DNA of 64,000 nt from Chengkuizengella sp. SCS-71B (GCF_040100845.1 NZ_JAZHSH010000001.1:2898501-2962500), one strand, 5' to 3'. Positions 9,136 to 18,553 are shown, counted from the stretch's first letter. The notes: generated by a model from the letters alone, not told the origin. A program made the numbers and translations.

Positions 9136-10317
9136 GTGAAACTTCTTTTTTCAGAGTCAATACAACAATTAAAAACATTACCTACTCGTGAAATTTTAAA
9201 ATTAACTCAAGGCAATGATATCATTTCATTCGCAGGGGGATTACCAGCAGAGGATTTTTTCCCTGATAAAGCTATTCAAGAAGCTTTTATTAATGTGTTT
9301 GAACAAGGTAAGCAATCACTTCAATATGGGATTACAGAAGGTCATACCCTATTAAGGGAAGAAATTAGCAAAAGGATGTTATTAAAAGGTATTCAAGCGA
9401 ACTTGGATCAAATTCAAATCACAACAGGTTCTCAACAAGCCATTGATCTCATCACCAAAGTTTTCATAAATCGTGGGGATACTATACTGATTGAAAATCC
9501 AACTTATTTAGCTGCATTACAAGTTTTTCAAGGTTATGGGGCAAATGTTGTCGGAGTTAATAGTGATGATGACGGGATGGATCTAGATGATTTAAATGAA
9601 AAAATAAAACATTATCAGCCTAAGTTCATTTATGTAACCCCCACCTTTGCAAACCCAACTGGACGTGTATGGAGTAGTGAAAGAAAACAAGGAATACTAC
9701 AAATTTGTAAACAGTTTGAAACCATTTTAATTGAAGATGATCCATATGGAGAGATTCAGTTTGATAAAGCAGCAGACTATTCTTCTATCTATTCTTTACA
9801 TTCAACAAATGATGATTTTAATCCAGTACTTTATACAAGTACTTTTTCAAAAATTGTCGCACCTGCACTACGCACAGGTTGGGTTATAGGTGAGCAAAGT
9901 ATTATTCAACAAATTACAAAAGCAAAACAAACGGCAGATATTCATTCAAGCATGATTGATCAACAAGCTTTATATTTTTTATTAAAATACTTTGATCTTG
10001 ATCAGCATATCATTACTATTTGTAATGAATACAAAAAGAGAAAAGATCAAATGACACAACTATTAAAACAATATGAAATTCCAGCTAAATGGGTTGAGCC
10101 TCAAGGTGGGATGTTCCTCTGGTTGACATTGCAAGATTCTAAAATAAACTCAGCAGAATTATTAAAAAAAGCAGTCCAAAAAGGAGTTGCCTTTGTGCCA
10201 GGTACCGTGTTTTATACTGGAGAGGGTGAGAAAAATACGATAAGATTAAATTTCACATATACTCCTTTAGAACAAATGCAAATAGGTATTGAACGACTGC
10301 AACATGTATTAAGCTGA
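9136..10317 (+). CDS. PLP-dependent aminotransferase (class I/II, LysN/MocR-catalytic type)
   Basis: A 393-residue aminotransferase starting at GTG 9136 after AGGGGGGAG. The PLP-binding lysine is in STFSKIVAPALRTGW. Other fold-I signatures are FAGGLPAEDFFP near the start, TTGSQQAIDLITKVF, VTPTFANPTGRVW and the aspartate of IEDDPYGEI. Such proteins include 2-aminoadipate and branched-chain aminotransferases, and the substrate cannot be fixed from sequence. It is divergent from ldh and has no obvious pathway partners next to it. Confidence 0.9.
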   Translation: MKLLFSESIQQLKTLPTREILKLTQGNDIISFAGGLPAEDFFPDKAIQEAFINVFEQGKQSLQYGITEGHTLLREEISKRMLLKGIQANLDQIQITTGSQQAIDLITKVFINRGDTILIENPTYLAALQVFQGYGANVVGVNSDDDGMDLDDLNEKIKHYQPKFIYVTPTFANPTGRVWSSERKQGILQICKQFETILIEDDPYGEIQFDKAADYSSIYSLHSTNDDFNPVLYTSTFSKIVAPALRTGWVIGEQSIIQQITKAKQTADIHSSMIDQQALYFLLKYFDLDQHIITICNEYKKRKDQMTQLLKQYEIPAKWVEPQGGMFLWLTLQDSKINSAELLKKAVQKGVAFVPGTVFYTGEGEKNTIRLNFTYTPLEQMQIGIERLQHVLS

Positions 10318-10341
10318 ACAAGAACCTTAACTATCCCTTTA

Positions 10342-11946
10342 TTAATTGAACTTTTCTAAATCCATCAATTGCAAAATCCAATCCTTAACATCAATAATCC
10401 TTGTATATTTAGGAGATGAGTTAGTTCCTGTTATAATCATTGGAACGAATGAATCATCTGCATGTAATGAACCATGACCTGCTCCTCCTAAATGTATAGG
10501 TGAGTATTCATCTGTAAATTCATATTCAATTTTTGCATCTGCTACTAAAAACCTGCCTTGATGTGAATATAAAGCTCCATACAATCTGGCAAGCGCATCA
10601 GGGTAAGTTTTATACTGCAATTGATTATCTTTAAAATCAAGATCTAGTATTTCCAAATTTCCATTTACTGACCAGAATTGCTCATACAAATCTTGAATTA
10701 CATTATTCGGTTCATAGCTTAAACTGCCATTATGATCCGGGGAGAGCACATGTACTGATTTTTCTTCTTTCCACGCTACAAAATCAACTCGACTATCTTC
10801 TTTTATTTTCTCAGCTATTTTCTGTAAAGAAAGATTATTATCTAATACATAAATATAAGACATCCGTTCGTTTACACTTAACAATATTTGATCGTGTTCC
10901 TTAACTTCTGAACCTAGCTCATATATTTGGTATTCGTTTAACAATGATTTTAGTCTTATTAGATTTTTTTCTTTATCTTTGCCTATCTTGGATTGACCAC
11001 TATCCCCTAATATGATCCAATTTACTTTTTCTATAGCATCGTTCCAGGTTGGATACGAATTTAAAACCTTTTGCAGCTGTTCATCTACTTTTTTAATTCC
11101 TTCAGTTTCATCTACTCCTTTTTTATGTACAACTTGATCATTGTTTGGAAAATAAACCATTGAAAAAGGGGGTAGGATTTGATTTTCAATTAAGAATAAT
11201 AGTTCATTTGTAGAATATTGGTCATTTAAACCAAACCTTTGCCAAACATGATGGTTTTGATTTTTAGGATTCATTTGTGCCAAGCTGCCAAACGAAAAAA
11301 AAGCAGGAGCTTTCACATTGATTTTGTCTGGTAATTCACTAAATTGTGAAAAGGTATTTGGTAGATAGAGTGTTTGAGTTTTATTACCTCTATAAATTAA
11401 ACCATTGATTGATGCTGAATCGATTTCATTCGTTGAGAGGGTCTCATAAATTGTTTTCACATTTGGGTTTAAATGTTTATCGTTTAAATTCTTTAGGCTA
11501 TCTAATATCATATGGTATATACCATGCTTCCATATTTCCTTCATTCCACTTCCATATGTAATGACACGCTTTTCTTCATCGCTATACCACACTAAACCTG
11601 GTACTTTATGTTGATCCGCATATTCCCCTGTTAATATTGAGCTATCTATTGTAACAGACATCGTTGGATAACTACTGACTACTTTAGGAAAGTACTTTCC
11701 TCTATCTATCAAATATTTTAAAGCTGGAGCTTCACCACTTTGTATGGCATTTTGTAAGGGTTCATCCATTATTGAGTCTGCGATAATCAAAACTATAGGT
11801 TTTGTAGATAAGGAACTATAGTCAAAAGTATTCAGATTAAATTCATTTTTATTTAATTCAGAAGGGTTTTGATCCAAACCCGAAATAAGAATCAACATGA
11901 TAAATACAATTGAAGTTAAGGTTATTAAAATCCATTTATATATCAT
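10342..11946 (-). CDS. Alkaline phosphatase-superfamily / type I phosphodiesterase protein
   Basis: A 534-residue protein with an N-terminal signal anchor (WILITLTSIVFIMLILISG). It then carries the nucleotide pyrophosphatase/phosphodiesterase fold: metal-binding Asp in VLIIADSIMDEPL, a probable nucleophile Thr in SSYPTMSVTIDSSILTGEY, IILGDSGQSKIG, and a late His-containing motif HLGGAGHGSLHADDSFVP. It is predicted to act outside the membrane on a phosphoester or nucleotide substrate, which cannot be specified. It is convergent with the aminotransferase gene. Confidence 0.85.
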   Translation of the reverse strand: MIYKWILITLTSIVFIMLILISGLDQNPSELNKNEFNLNTFDYSSLSTKPIVLIIADSIMDEPLQNAIQSGEAPALKYLIDRGKYFPKVVSSYPTMSVTIDSSILTGEYADQHKVPGLVWYSDEEKRVITYGSGMKEIWKHGIYHMILDSLKNLNDKHLNPNVKTIYETLSTNEIDSASINGLIYRGNKTQTLYLPNTFSQFSELPDKINVKAPAFFSFGSLAQMNPKNQNHHVWQRFGLNDQYSTNELLFLIENQILPPFSMVYFPNNDQVVHKKGVDETEGIKKVDEQLQKVLNSYPTWNDAIEKVNWIILGDSGQSKIGKDKEKNLIRLKSLLNEYQIYELGSEVKEHDQILLSVNERMSYIYVLDNNLSLQKIAEKIKEDSRVDFVAWKEEKSVHVLSPDHNGSLSYEPNNVIQDLYEQFWSVNGNLEILDLDFKDNQLQYKTYPDALARLYGALYSHQGRFLVADAKIEYEFTDEYSPIHLGGAGHGSLHADDSFVPMIITGTNSSPKYTRIIDVKDWILQLMDLEKFN

Positions 11947-12091
11947 ATGTTCAGCCCTTTAAAGTGTAAATATTTTTGAACTATTAATCACTTTATTGTG
12001 TGCAAATATTAGTTAGATCATTCATATCATTTGCCATAAGGTTGGTCAATGATCCTAAAATTTTAATTTCCTAATTTATTGTGTTCTTTTT

Positions 12092-13087
12092 TTATTGTGA
12101 ATTTATAGTTGAGGCTGCTACTGATGTTGCGACAATCGCAGATACTGAAGCAGCAGTCTGTGCTGCGATTAATGCTTCAATTGATACACTTAAAGTTGTA
12201 TCAATCAACTTGTTTTGTTCAGTTTTATTATCAATATATTGCTTACTCACGATAACAGAAGCTAAAAGTACATTCATTCCTCTTCCTAACCACTTATATT
12301 TTTTAAGCCCTTTTAAGTAGTTAGCAACTTCTATTAAATTAGTAACAACTTCATGCTGATCATCATCTAATAAGGTGATTAATCCAAGTGCCGCATAATA
12401 CTGTGAATCAATTTTCAATTTGTTTTTCTTCAATTGATTAAATATACTTTTACATTTTTCTGATTTTATTTGAATATTCTCATCGCTAAATGACAAGATG
12501 TGAGAAAGCAACTGCAGACCATTTCCTTTTCTAAATCCATGCTCATTTAATGCTCTATAAATTTCAACAATATTTTGCATACTTGTTTCAACAGATGATT
12601 CAGAATTAGCTAACATCACACATAGTGGATAATCGTCTCCACTTGTAATCCATGGATTATTCTTTTTCATTTCTTTAAATATCTCTAATGATTTCCTTAT
12701 CCTTTCTTGCATCATGCTTTCTTCACAAGTTAACAATAATGCATAACAAGTAATAGGCATATACTCACTATTTTTAAAGCCTGCTTCTTTAAACCATTTT
12801 TCATAAGTTAACAATTTTAAAAATTGTGATTCTGGATCGTCAAATTCACTGCACAACAACATGGAAATCATAAACATATTACTTCTAAAGCTTGAAAACA
12901 GTCTAGTTTGTTTTTTTATGTAATCACTAGTATTTTTAATCTTGTTTTTTTCATATTTAATGTGCTTCTGAGTATAGGTTAGTGCAGCAAAGTGAAGAGA
13001 TAGATTGTTTTCCCACCTAAAGTCTTTTTCAATTGTAAAATAAAGATCTAACATTTCATCCACTTTTGTTTTTAATGATTGCTCCAT
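12092..13087 (-). CDS. DUF4003 family protein
   Basis: A 331-residue, mostly helical protein matching the DUF4003 family in length and pattern (MEQSLKTKVDEMLDLYFTIE at the start). The ATG at 13087 is chosen because AGGGGG precedes it by seven bases. An ATG at 13108 lies upstream of that site. The C-terminus is Ala/Ser/Thr-rich (EALIAAQTAASVSAIVATSV). Function unknown. It stands as a single-gene unit between a phosphatase gene and a divergent membrane gene. Confidence 0.8.
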   Translation of the reverse strand: MEQSLKTKVDEMLDLYFTIEKDFRWENNLSLHFAALTYTQKHIKYEKNKIKNTSDYIKKQTRLFSSFRSNMFMISMLLCSEFDDPESQFLKLLTYEKWFKEAGFKNSEYMPITCYALLLTCEESMMQERIRKSLEIFKEMKKNNPWITSGDDYPLCVMLANSESSVETSMQNIVEIYRALNEHGFRKGNGLQLLSHILSFSDENIQIKSEKCKSIFNQLKKNKLKIDSQYYAALGLITLLDDDQHEVVTNLIEVANYLKGLKKYKWLGRGMNVLLASVIVSKQYIDNKTEQNKLIDTTLSVSIEALIAAQTAASVSAIVATSVAASTINSQ

Positions 13088-13295
13088 GCATGTTCCCCCT
13101 ATAATCAAACTCCAACTTTTCTATTTAATAATTTATTTAAAAATAATCTATTTTTTAAATTAGAGCACAAGTGCACAAATTGGCGAGTTTCTTTATAAGT
13201 ATACGGAAATATAAGGAGAAAGTTTCAATCTAGTAATATCTCCCTCATTTGTCATGAAAAATATTCATTTTACTCCTTCTAACTCTATCAATTTT

Positions 13296-13304
13296 TGATA
13301 TAAT
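13296..13304 (+). promoter_or_regulatory. Extended -10 promoter of the DUF3817 gene
   Basis: TGATATAAT is a perfect extended -10 element 32 bases before the start codon. The -35 position has no clear match. Confidence 0.5.
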
Positions 13305-13336
13305 GATTTTAATTTAGAAAAAGGAGCAGATATTAT

Positions 13337-13624
13337 TTGAATAAATCAATTCAGTTTTTTCGTTATGTTGGGTTTGCAGAAGGATTATCTTTCCTTATCC
13401 TACTCTTTATCGCAATGCCTCTTAAGTACATTTTTGAAATGCCATTAGCAGTTTCAGTTGTTGGGGCTATTCACGGAGGTTTATTTATTCTTTATGTACT
13501 TACTGTTCTTTATGTTGCAACAGAACATAAATGGCCATTGAAAAGAACTTTACTTGCAGGAATAGCTTCTATTGTTCCATTTGGACCGTTTTTATTTGAT
13601 GCACGTATTTTACGAAAAAGTTAG
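13337..13624 (+). CDS. DUF3817 membrane protein
   Basis: A 95-residue membrane protein starting at TTG 13337 behind AAAAGGAG. The family pattern FRYVGFAEGLSFLILLFIAM and GAIHGGLFILYVL is clear, with three hydrophobic segments. DUF3817 proteins are small integral membrane proteins of unknown function, widespread in Bacilli. It is flanked by its own promoter and terminator and is probably monocistronic. Confidence 0.9.
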   Translation: MNKSIQFFRYVGFAEGLSFLILLFIAMPLKYIFEMPLAVSVVGAIHGGLFILYVLTVLYVATEHKWPLKRTLLAGIASIVPFGPFLFDARILRKS

Positions 13625-13640
13625 TTTTATTAATATAGAC

Positions 13641-13673
13641 AAAAAAGGACGGATTTTCATGCGTCCTTTTTTT
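13641..13673 (+). terminator. Intrinsic terminator of the DUF3817 gene
   Basis: AAAAAAGGACG pairs with CGTCCTTTTTT across a ten-base loop, followed by more T. The A-rich left arm also allows function on the other strand. Confidence 0.9.
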
Positions 13674-13732
13674 ATTTGAATTTTGTACAATTGCCCAATA
13701 GTTACCTTTGTGTACATATTTATATGTTTTGA

Positions 13733-13759
13733 AATAAAAAAAAGACCACCCTAGTCCTT
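13733..13759 (-). terminator. Intrinsic terminator of the U32 gene
   Basis: On the minus strand AAGGAC pairs with GTCTTT (one G-U pair) across a seven-base loop and runs into a T tract. It lies 46 bases downstream of the U32 gene stop. Confidence 0.6.
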
Positions 13760-13804
13760 CTCAAAACTAAAGCAGTCTATTTCCCGAGAAATATATTTTA
13801 CTAT

Positions 13805-16303
13805 TTATTTTGTAAGCTGACCTCTTGTGACTCCTAGTTGATTTGTTGCTTTTAATGTTCTCCACACTTGAGTACCACTAATTTCACCTTTAACCGCTTT
13901 TTCGTACAAGCTTATCACTTCTTTTACCTTTTCCGGAGATTCTTCTAAAAATTCAATACGAAAATGTGATACACCTGATTTTATGAAATGTTTTAAATAC
14001 TCTGCCCCAGACTGTTCAATTGCATTATAAACAGTATTCCGACATCCCTCATCTACACGAACTGGATGTGACATTCCAATTCGATCTCTCAAGGAAACTC
14101 TATGCTCTTCACAAGGTCTTCCACAATTCGTATAATCTGTTCCCTCACTTAGGAAAGTACAATAAACACAATGCTCTGTATGGTACATTGGTAAATGCTG
14201 ATGTATCACTACTTCCAATTTAGATGTATTCGCTTTGTTTAATAAATCCATCATTTGTTGGATGTTTAAATCATATGAAGGTGTACAGCGATCCAATCCT
14301 GAATTAAGGAAAAGATCAATTGTTTTATGGTTTGCCATGTTTAAGGAAAAATCACCGAACATTTGTGGAAATTCTTCATTCGGATTTTCTTCTTTTCTTT
14401 TTATAAACTCATATACAGCTCCTGTATTTCTTAGAAGTACAGCATCTGGTTTTAACTTCAAAATATGATTGAAATAACCTGTTTCACCTGGCATATGAAT
14501 ACGAGGTGTAGTTAGAGCAATTTTTTTTCCTGCTTTTCGGGCACTTTCCACCGCAGCTGGATATTGCTTTATAAATTCAAAATCTGCGTAAATCCATTCA
14601 ATATGTGTTTCGGAAACAGCATGTACTTGTTCTAGGTTTCTACATAGTACAACAAGAGCAGGTTCAACTGCTGAAGGTTGTTGTGTGACAGCATCAGCGT
14701 ATACATCAACTTCTCGTTTTGTATATGAATTTGGCTCTTGTCTTTTTTTTACTAACTGTTCAACCGCTTCACGACGAACTTTATTTAATTCTTTGATAGG
14801 CACAATGACGTGTCCTTCTAATTGATTGATCACATTTTCTAAATAAAAAATCGTGCCACCCATTCTTCCCAATTGATCCTGTAAAATTCCATCCTCTAGA
14901 GGTCTTTTTATGGCTTTCTCTAATATTTTTTCCGTCTGAACTGTAACTTGATGTTTAGTTTTTATATCTGTAAACTTTGCAGTCAGCGGTTCACCCTCTT
15001 TACCAGTTACTGTAACTTCTAATGCAAATATGTGATAAGGCTTTTCAGTTTCAAAAGTTTCACGCAGTGCTTTATCTAACTTAGGATCATTTGTTTTCCA
15101 AATACGATCCCCTGCATGGACTCTTTGTAAATTGATATCATTACGACCTAAGATTATCTCGATCAACTGACCTTCTTTTGCTTCACCCTCAAACTTTACT
15201 CCATCTACTCTTAAATCATAAATTCGTCCGCCCTCTTCATCTTTTGTTGGATCACCAGCATCATAAACGATACCATCCCCACGTTTTATTGGAGCTTCAA
15301 GGTTACAGATAACACCTCGTTTTGTTATTTGTTGTACATCACCTAGAAAAACTCCCCTACTTTTAGGGAAAGTACCATCAACTAGTTGTTTATTATTTGT
15401 CCCTTTTAAAAATCCATAAGTAAAACCGCGAGAAAAGCTTTGCTGCAATTCACGCATTTCATATTTATTCGGTTTTGAGTTTTTACATTCAAAATACCTA
15501 TCTATCGCTCTTCTGTATTTACTCACAACATTTGCTACATATTCAGGACTTTTAAGGCGACCTTCTATTTTAAATGAAGTCACCCCTGCTTCAATCAGTT
15601 CTGGTACAATTTCAATCGCTGCTAAATCCTTTGGAGACAAAAGATAAGTGACATCTCCCATTGGCTGATGCTCACCGTCAACCATCATGTCATAAGGCAA
15701 TCTACAAGCTTGAGCGCACTCACCTCGGTTCGCTGAACGCCCTCCCCACATTTCTGAGGTTAAACATTGACCTGAGTAGGAGACACAAAGAGCCCCGTGA
15801 ACAAAAACCTCCATCGGCAGTTTCGCTTCTTCTCCAATTCGTTGAATGTGTTTTAAATTATTTTCTCTTCCTAACACAATTCTTTCCATCTCATAAGGTT
15901 TTGTAAATTCAGCCGCTTCAGGAGAAGTAATGGTCATTTGAGTAGAACCATGAATCGGAAAGTCAGGTGAGATTTCACGAATCATTTTAACTAATCCCAA
16001 ATCTTGCACAATCAAAGCGTCTACTCCTGCATCCATGCAGGCTTCAACTAGTTTTTTTGCAGCTTCTAATTCATCTTCAAACACAAGTATGTTAAACGTA
16101 ACGAACCCTTTTACGCCATAAGTGTGTAAAAAAGACATGACCTCTGGCAAATCTTCTATTGTAAAGTTCTTAGCTCTTACACGAGCATTAAACTTATCTA
16201 CTCCAAAATAAACAGCGTCTGCTCCATTGGCTACCGCTGCTTTCATACAATCCCAATCACCCGCAGGTGCTAGCAACTCTATATCTTCTATTTGACGTTT
16301 CAT
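13805..16303 (-). CDS. U32 peptidase-family protein (RlhA/YdcP-like)
   Basis: An 832-residue protein. ATG 16303 is chosen because GTGGAGGAT precedes it; the frame is open ten codons further. The N-terminal TIM-barrel motif is IELLAPAGDWDCMKAAVANG. The U32 signature with clustered cysteines includes HGALCVSYSGQCLTSEMWG and NRGECAQACRLPYD. The C-terminal DUF3656-like part carries a second Cys cluster (HCVYCTFLSEGTDYTNCGR). Family members such as E. coli RlhA hydroxylate 23S rRNA rather than cleave proteins, so a role in RNA modification is more likely than proteolysis. All eight family cysteines appear to be present. Confidence 0.9.
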   Translation of the reverse strand: MKRQIEDIELLAPAGDWDCMKAAVANGADAVYFGVDKFNARVRAKNFTIEDLPEVMSFLHTYGVKGFVTFNILVFEDELEAAKKLVEACMDAGVDALIVQDLGLVKMIREISPDFPIHGSTQMTITSPEAAEFTKPYEMERIVLGRENNLKHIQRIGEEAKLPMEVFVHGALCVSYSGQCLTSEMWGGRSANRGECAQACRLPYDMMVDGEHQPMGDVTYLLSPKDLAAIEIVPELIEAGVTSFKIEGRLKSPEYVANVVSKYRRAIDRYFECKNSKPNKYEMRELQQSFSRGFTYGFLKGTNNKQLVDGTFPKSRGVFLGDVQQITKRGVICNLEAPIKRGDGIVYDAGDPTKDEEGGRIYDLRVDGVKFEGEAKEGQLIEIILGRNDINLQRVHAGDRIWKTNDPKLDKALRETFETEKPYHIFALEVTVTGKEGEPLTAKFTDIKTKHQVTVQTEKILEKAIKRPLEDGILQDQLGRMGGTIFYLENVINQLEGHVIVPIKELNKVRREAVEQLVKKRQEPNSYTKREVDVYADAVTQQPSAVEPALVVLCRNLEQVHAVSETHIEWIYADFEFIKQYPAAVESARKAGKKIALTTPRIHMPGETGYFNHILKLKPDAVLLRNTGAVYEFIKRKEENPNEEFPQMFGDFSLNMANHKTIDLFLNSGLDRCTPSYDLNIQQMMDLLNKANTSKLEVVIHQHLPMYHTEHCVYCTFLSEGTDYTNCGRPCEEHRVSLRDRIGMSHPVRVDEGCRNTVYNAIEQSGAEYLKHFIKSGVSHFRIEFLEESPEKVKEVISLYEKAVKGEISGTQVWRTLKATNQLGVTRGQLTK

Positions 16304-16415
16304 TATAATCCTCCACTTATTTATCACACACAAAATGATCTTACATCATTGTATATGTTCAGGTCTCATAGGTCAAAGATTGTTCCTTCCTTATAATAAA
16401 TACCGTGTAAAACCC

Positions 16416-17684
16416 TTATATATACTCCTGCTTCCTCATCAACACAGACATTGCATAATATAATCCTGCTCCTACAAAGGCCAATAAGGCAATGATAATA
16501 AATGTCCATCGAAACCCAAACCAAACCGTTAACGGAATTGCCAATGGAGCAATTGTTCTTCCAATCGTAAATCGTAAACTGGCAGCAGCATAATATTGCC
16601 CTAACATTTCTTTTGGAGCTAATTTAGCTACAAAAGATTCTTGAATACCAACAGCCATAAGCTCTGCTACAGTAAATATAAACATTCCCAATAATAAACC
16701 CCAAATTTGCAAGGTGTGTCCAAAGATAATCATGGATACTCCATAGGTCAATGCACTGGCAATAAAAACTCTATGCGCCTCAAAGCGTTCAGAAATTTTT
16801 GTAGCATAAAGAGTAAATAATACAACCAATAAACCATTTTCAACAATAATCCAACTAAACACTTTTTCCCCTGAAGCAACAAATGACCAATTATTGAAAT
16901 TAAATAAAGTTTGACTCGGTACAGATTCAGATATATATACAGCTAACAGCAAATCCATCTGCATAAAGGTTTGTGCGAGTAAGATCCCTGCAAGTATAAA
17001 TAAAAAGAATGCTTTATCCGTAATAATAACACTGTAATTTTTCACCTGCTCAATTAAGAAAGAATACCACTTATCATCTTTACTTTCTTTGTTTTTGTCC
17101 TCTACAACGTTCGGTGCTGTTTCTCGAATAAATCGTTGCAATACAATTGTAAATATGACACTTATAATAAATGCAGCAACCAATAATTCAAATCGATAAT
17201 TAAAAAAGAAAATTCCACCCAGTAATGGTCCTATAACTACTGACATATTAATCATAATGTAAAACACAGCAAATACTGCTGTACGATCTTTTTCAGGTAC
17301 AACATCTGCAACCATAGCGTGACTTGCAGGCCAATAAAAAGCCCCAAAAACACCTAACAATGAAAAAGATATAAAAGTCAGTACAGGTGATTCATACCAT
17401 GGTGAATTAGCAAATAGAAACATCAAAAATGCAGCTGATGTACCTAAGTATGAATACACCATCATCTTTTTTCTACCGAATTTATCTGCACAATAACCTC
17501 CAAATAAATTCGCGATAACACCTATACATTGTGAAACCACTAACAATATCCCGGCTGTACTCTTACCAAATATCTCAGCAAAATAGATAGCCATAAAAGG
17601 AAAAAACATCCAAAATAAAATACCAATAACAGCTTCCCCATATAATCTTACCTTTAAATTTTGATCCCAGTCTTTCCACTTCAT
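16416..17684 (-). CDS. MFS efflux transporter behind an attenuator
   Basis: A 422-residue major facilitator with about 12 hydrophobic segments. The loop 2-3 motif is GGYCADKFGRKKMMVYSY, and the N-half pattern is that of drug:H+ antiporters. ATG 17684 is chosen because GAGGTG lies seven bases upstream; the frame is open 15 codons further into the terminator region. The gene is preceded by a leader peptide, an antiterminator candidate and two intrinsic terminators. This suggests that expression is induced when a ribosome stalls in the leader, as for several antibiotic-resistance genes. The substrate is unknown. Confidence 0.9.
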   Translation of the reverse strand: MKWKDWDQNLKVRLYGEAVIGILFWMFFPFMAIYFAEIFGKSTAGILLVVSQCIGVIANLFGGYCADKFGRKKMMVYSYLGTSAAFLMFLFANSPWYESPVLTFISFSLLGVFGAFYWPASHAMVADVVPEKDRTAVFAVFYIMINMSVVIGPLLGGIFFFNYRFELLVAAFIISVIFTIVLQRFIRETAPNVVEDKNKESKDDKWYSFLIEQVKNYSVIITDKAFFLFILAGILLAQTFMQMDLLLAVYISESVPSQTLFNFNNWSFVASGEKVFSWIIVENGLLVVLFTLYATKISERFEAHRVFIASALTYGVSMIIFGHTLQIWGLLLGMFIFTVAELMAVGIQESFVAKLAPKEMLGQYYAAASLRFTIGRTIAPLAIPLTVWFGFRWTFIIIALLAFVGAGLYYAMSVLMRKQEYI

Positions 17685-17716
17685 AATAAACACCTCATTA
17701 ATTCTTAGTTGAAACT

Positions 17717-17765
17717 TAAAAAAAAACAAAAAAATAGACGCATCGCAGCTACGATACGTCTATTT
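17717..17765 (-). terminator. Strong terminator just upstream of the MFS gene
   Basis: On the minus strand AATAGACGTATCG pairs with CGATGCGTCTATT, a 13-base stem with one G-U pair and loop TAGCTG. It is followed by a long T-rich tract. It lies between the leader peptide and the MFS start, so the transporter needs readthrough. Confidence 0.9.
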
Positions 17766-17777
17766 AATGAATTCATC

Positions 17778-17820
17778 AAAAAATAAAAATGCAGCTCACA
17801 TTAATTCAAGTGACCTGCAT
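17778..17820 (-). terminator. First terminator of the MFS leader, with competing antiterminator arm
   Basis: On the minus strand ATGCAG-gt-CAC pairs with GTG-ag-CTGCAT and runs into TTTTATTTTTT. Its 5' arm contains AGGTCAC (17816-17810), perfectly complementary to GTGACCT in the last codons of the leader peptide (17887-17881). The two pairings exclude each other. Confidence 0.8.
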
Positions 17821-17866
17821 CATTATTTTGATTTAATAAAACAAAGTACAAATATAAGATATACAA

Positions 17867-17935
17867 TTAATGATCCGCTGAGGTCACGTAATATGATTTT
17901 GTCTGATTTTGATTAAAATAAATGAATAAGCTCAC
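17867..17935 (-). CDS. 22-codon leader peptide of the MFS attenuator
   Basis: A short frame starting at GTG 17935, ten bases after GGAGG (17950-17946), and ending with TAA at 17869-17867. The peptide begins MSLFIYFNQNQTK and ends SYYVTSADH. It follows a good sigma-A promoter and precedes two terminators and the MFS gene. Codons for Val-Thr near its end contain the sequence that can pair with the 5' arm of the first terminator. A ribosome at the stop codon would cover that arm and favour termination. A ribosome held earlier would leave it free and favour readthrough. Translation and stalling are inferred. Confidence 0.7.
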   Translation of the reverse strand: MSLFIYFNQNQTKSYYVTSADH

Positions 17936-17970
17936 GTTTACGCAACCTCCATTAATTTAAAGTCTCAACT

Positions 17971-18000
17971 ATCTTAACATCTTCCTTTTTTTATTGTCAA
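17971..18000 (-). promoter_or_regulatory. Sigma-A promoter of the MFS leader
   Basis: A perfect TTGACA (complement of 17995-18000) and TAAGAT (complement of 17971-17976) with TG one base before it, 18-base spacing. Transcription would begin about 25 bases before the leader GTG. Confidence 0.8.
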
Positions 18001-18059
18001 GAAAAATATAACAATCTTTAGTTGGACTATATTATTATTTGAGTTTAATACAAACCAAA

Positions 18060-18086
18060 CCCCACAAGCTTATCAAGCAAGTGGGG
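18060..18086 (-). terminator. Terminator after the sigma-K fragment
   Basis: On the minus strand CCCCAC pairs with GTGGGG, with an inner GC pairing, followed by TTTGGTTTG. It lies 5 bases downstream of the sigK stop. Confidence 0.75.
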
Positions 18087-18091
18087 GGCAT

Positions 18092-18388
18092 TTACAACTT
18101 TTTCACTCTATAAAATTCATGAAATAACTTCATTAAAGCTCTCTTTTCAATTCTAGATACATAGGATCTCGAAATGCCTAAATCTTTTGCAATTTCTCTT
18201 TGTGTAAGTTCTTCTCCACCTTGAATTAATCCAAATCTCCCCTTAATTACTTCACGTTCTCGATCATCCAAAATATGAAGATTGCTATATATTTTACTTT
18301 TTTCTATTTTTAATTGAACTTTGTCTACTACTTCATCTGATTCTGTTCCTAAAATATCAATTAGTGTGATTTCATTAACACCATTATA
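18092..18388 (-). CDS. sigK: C-terminal half of split sigma-K (SpoIIIC-equivalent)
   Basis: Ninety-nine codons without a start codon encode the last part of mother-cell sigma factor [18 protein letters not shown], then [35 protein letters not shown] and [15 protein letters not shown]. From memory this aligns almost residue by residue with regions 3-4 of B. subtilis SigK. It is closer to SigK than to SigE. The reading frame is closed by TAA (18391-18389) immediately before the first conserved residues, and phage-like DNA follows. In B. subtilis the same gene is split by the skin element into spoIVCB and spoIIIC and rejoined by excision. The same situation is inferred here, with the N-terminal half beyond 64,000 on the same strand. 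Confidence 0.9.
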   Translation of the reverse strand, partial: YNGVNEITLIDILGTESDEVVDKVQLKIEKSKIYSNLHILDDREREVIKGRFGLIQGGEELTQREIAKDLGISRSYVSRIEKRALMKLFHEFYRVKKL

Positions 18389-18400
18389 TTATCTGTTTTA
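18378..18400. other. Left junction (attachment site) of the sigK-intervening element
   Basis: Homology to sigma-K ends at or just right of 18,388, where the frame meets TAA. The recombination core must lie close to this point, but its exact extent cannot be defined without the other junction. Confidence 0.65.
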
Positions 18401-18445
18401 ATCTCCTTTATTTCTTTAACAAACAAATAGAAAATCAGTCCCCTC

Positions 18446-18553
18446 TTAATTTACAACAAACCCCTTAATCATATTTATTAACCTCAAATAACCTTCATTA
18501 ATTATATGGATATATAATTTTAAATCAATCGTTACTCTAAGTTCATTTTTCAT
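18446..18553 (-). CDS. Micro-ORF, copy 1 of a duplicated 32-35 residue protein
   Basis: A 35-residue frame starting at ATG 18553 behind AAAGGAG. It begins MKNELRVTIDLKLYIHIINE and ends GYLRLINMIKGFVVN. A second copy at 20,656-20,754 shares about three quarters of its residues. That conservation and the ribosome binding sites argue that both are translated. Both are divergent from a Cro-like gene. No family is recognised. Confidence 0.6.
   Translation of the reverse strand: MKNELRVTIDLKLYIHIINEGYLRLINMIKGFVVN

Noticed and set aside
11991-12090. Possible terminator or promoter between the phosphatase and DUF4003 genes
   Set aside because: No stem with a T tract and no convincing -35/-10 pair could be found by eye.
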